Assembly (NCBI GenBank): GCA_049977145.1
Contig: JBMFGW010000060.1
Coordinates: 1-24,289 of the forward strand
Source of the DNA: JAMDCX01 sp049977145
Lineage (GTDB): Bacteria; Planctomycetota; Phycisphaerae; WQYP01
Direction of reading: 5' to 3'
Length of the DNA: 24,289 nucleotides
The notes under the pieces were generated by a model. That model was not told where the DNA came from. It did no database searches and saw only the letters and a program-made list of their open reading frames with translations. Of this stretch, positions 23,998 to 24,289 are shown piece after piece; the stretch's first letter is position 1, and the number at the start of each line of letters is the position of its first letter. Position numbers and translations under genes: made by a program.

Positions 23998-24289
23998 TCA
24001 AGTTCTCCCATTAACAACGACCGGTAAGGGTAAGGGGGACAAGCCAAATTGCCAAGCGCACCACAAAACTTCAATTATTTTTGGAAAAAATTCTAGACTG
24101 TAGCCGTATAATATGGGAATCTTTTGAGTGCTAATGGCACATTTATTCCGTTTTATCGGATGTTCCAACGCCGTTTTGACGTAAGTCGTTGTATTACAAT
24201 TAGTTAAGTATGCTTTTTCGCATTTGCGTGTAGCCACTAAAGTGTTTTGTTTTATTTGATATTGTACTTGCATTCTGTTTTATTCATGT
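23998..24289. other. AT-rich end of window, probable comM promoter region
   Basis: Beyond the comM ribosome site I see no gene. The region becomes strongly AT-rich and has several TA-rich hexamers (for example TAGAAT on the minus strand, complement of 24090-24095) but no pair with proper spacing. The open frame across it lacks recognisable protein. Confidence 0.35.

Noticed and set aside
1..24289. CRISPR array, toxin-antitoxin pair or phage genes
   Set aside because: No regularly spaced direct repeats, no small paired toxin-like genes and no phage structural motifs were seen.

Overview
The window reads as chromosomal DNA of a planctomycete-like bacterium, most plausibly of the Phycisphaerae. 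The pointers are a prepilin-type signal protein with a C-terminal YADGH motif (17662-18903), lipoproteins and an MCE/Mla lipid-transport operon that imply an outer membrane, a futalosine-route menaquinone gene (mqnE), and a serine carboxypeptidase of family S10. No phage, plasmid, tRNA, rRNA or CRISPR signature was seen. The taxonomic statement is inference from gene families, not a search result.

Left part (1-3485). A coiled-coil fragment without a start codon (minus strand, possibly the front of an IS66-type transposase) leads into a decayed secreted lipase/esterase (312-2138) broken by a stop and two frameshifts. Behind it a good sigma70-like promoter drives mqnE. A 62-bp interspersed repeat sits directly after the mqnE stop.

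Middle left (3485-8429). Leftward genes: two tandem paralogous lipoproteins, a DUF2752 membrane protein, a small unknown protein, lexA, and an unknown cysteine-containing protein whose open frame runs 221 nt into lexA. A divergent intergenic region separates these from a rightward class IV (branched-chain) aminotransferase.

Middle (8430-13450). pyrE with an extended -10 promoter, a UPF0104/LPG-synthase-like flippase-type membrane protein, an inverted second copy of the 62-bp repeat, a 107-bp inverted-repeat element, a GNAT/FemAB-like protein with a TTG start and two competing leader hairpins, and an 807-bp IS66 derivative that keeps perfect 14-bp ends but has lost the catalytic core. The repeat copies and the IS66 ends share the same sequence, so the repeats look like solo or miniature IS66-family relics.

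Right part (13449-24289). All real genes are leftward. A translationally coupled five-gene operon (HEAT-repeat lipoprotein, STAS protein, MlaE permease, MlaF ATPase, MlaD/MCE protein) probably moves lipid across the envelope. Further right are the prepilin-like protein, a eukaryote-type protein kinase with a long N-terminal extension, an S10 carboxypeptidase, and a ComM/YifB AAA+ ATPase that lacks the family's usual cysteine cluster. The last 290 bases are AT-rich with no convincing gene.
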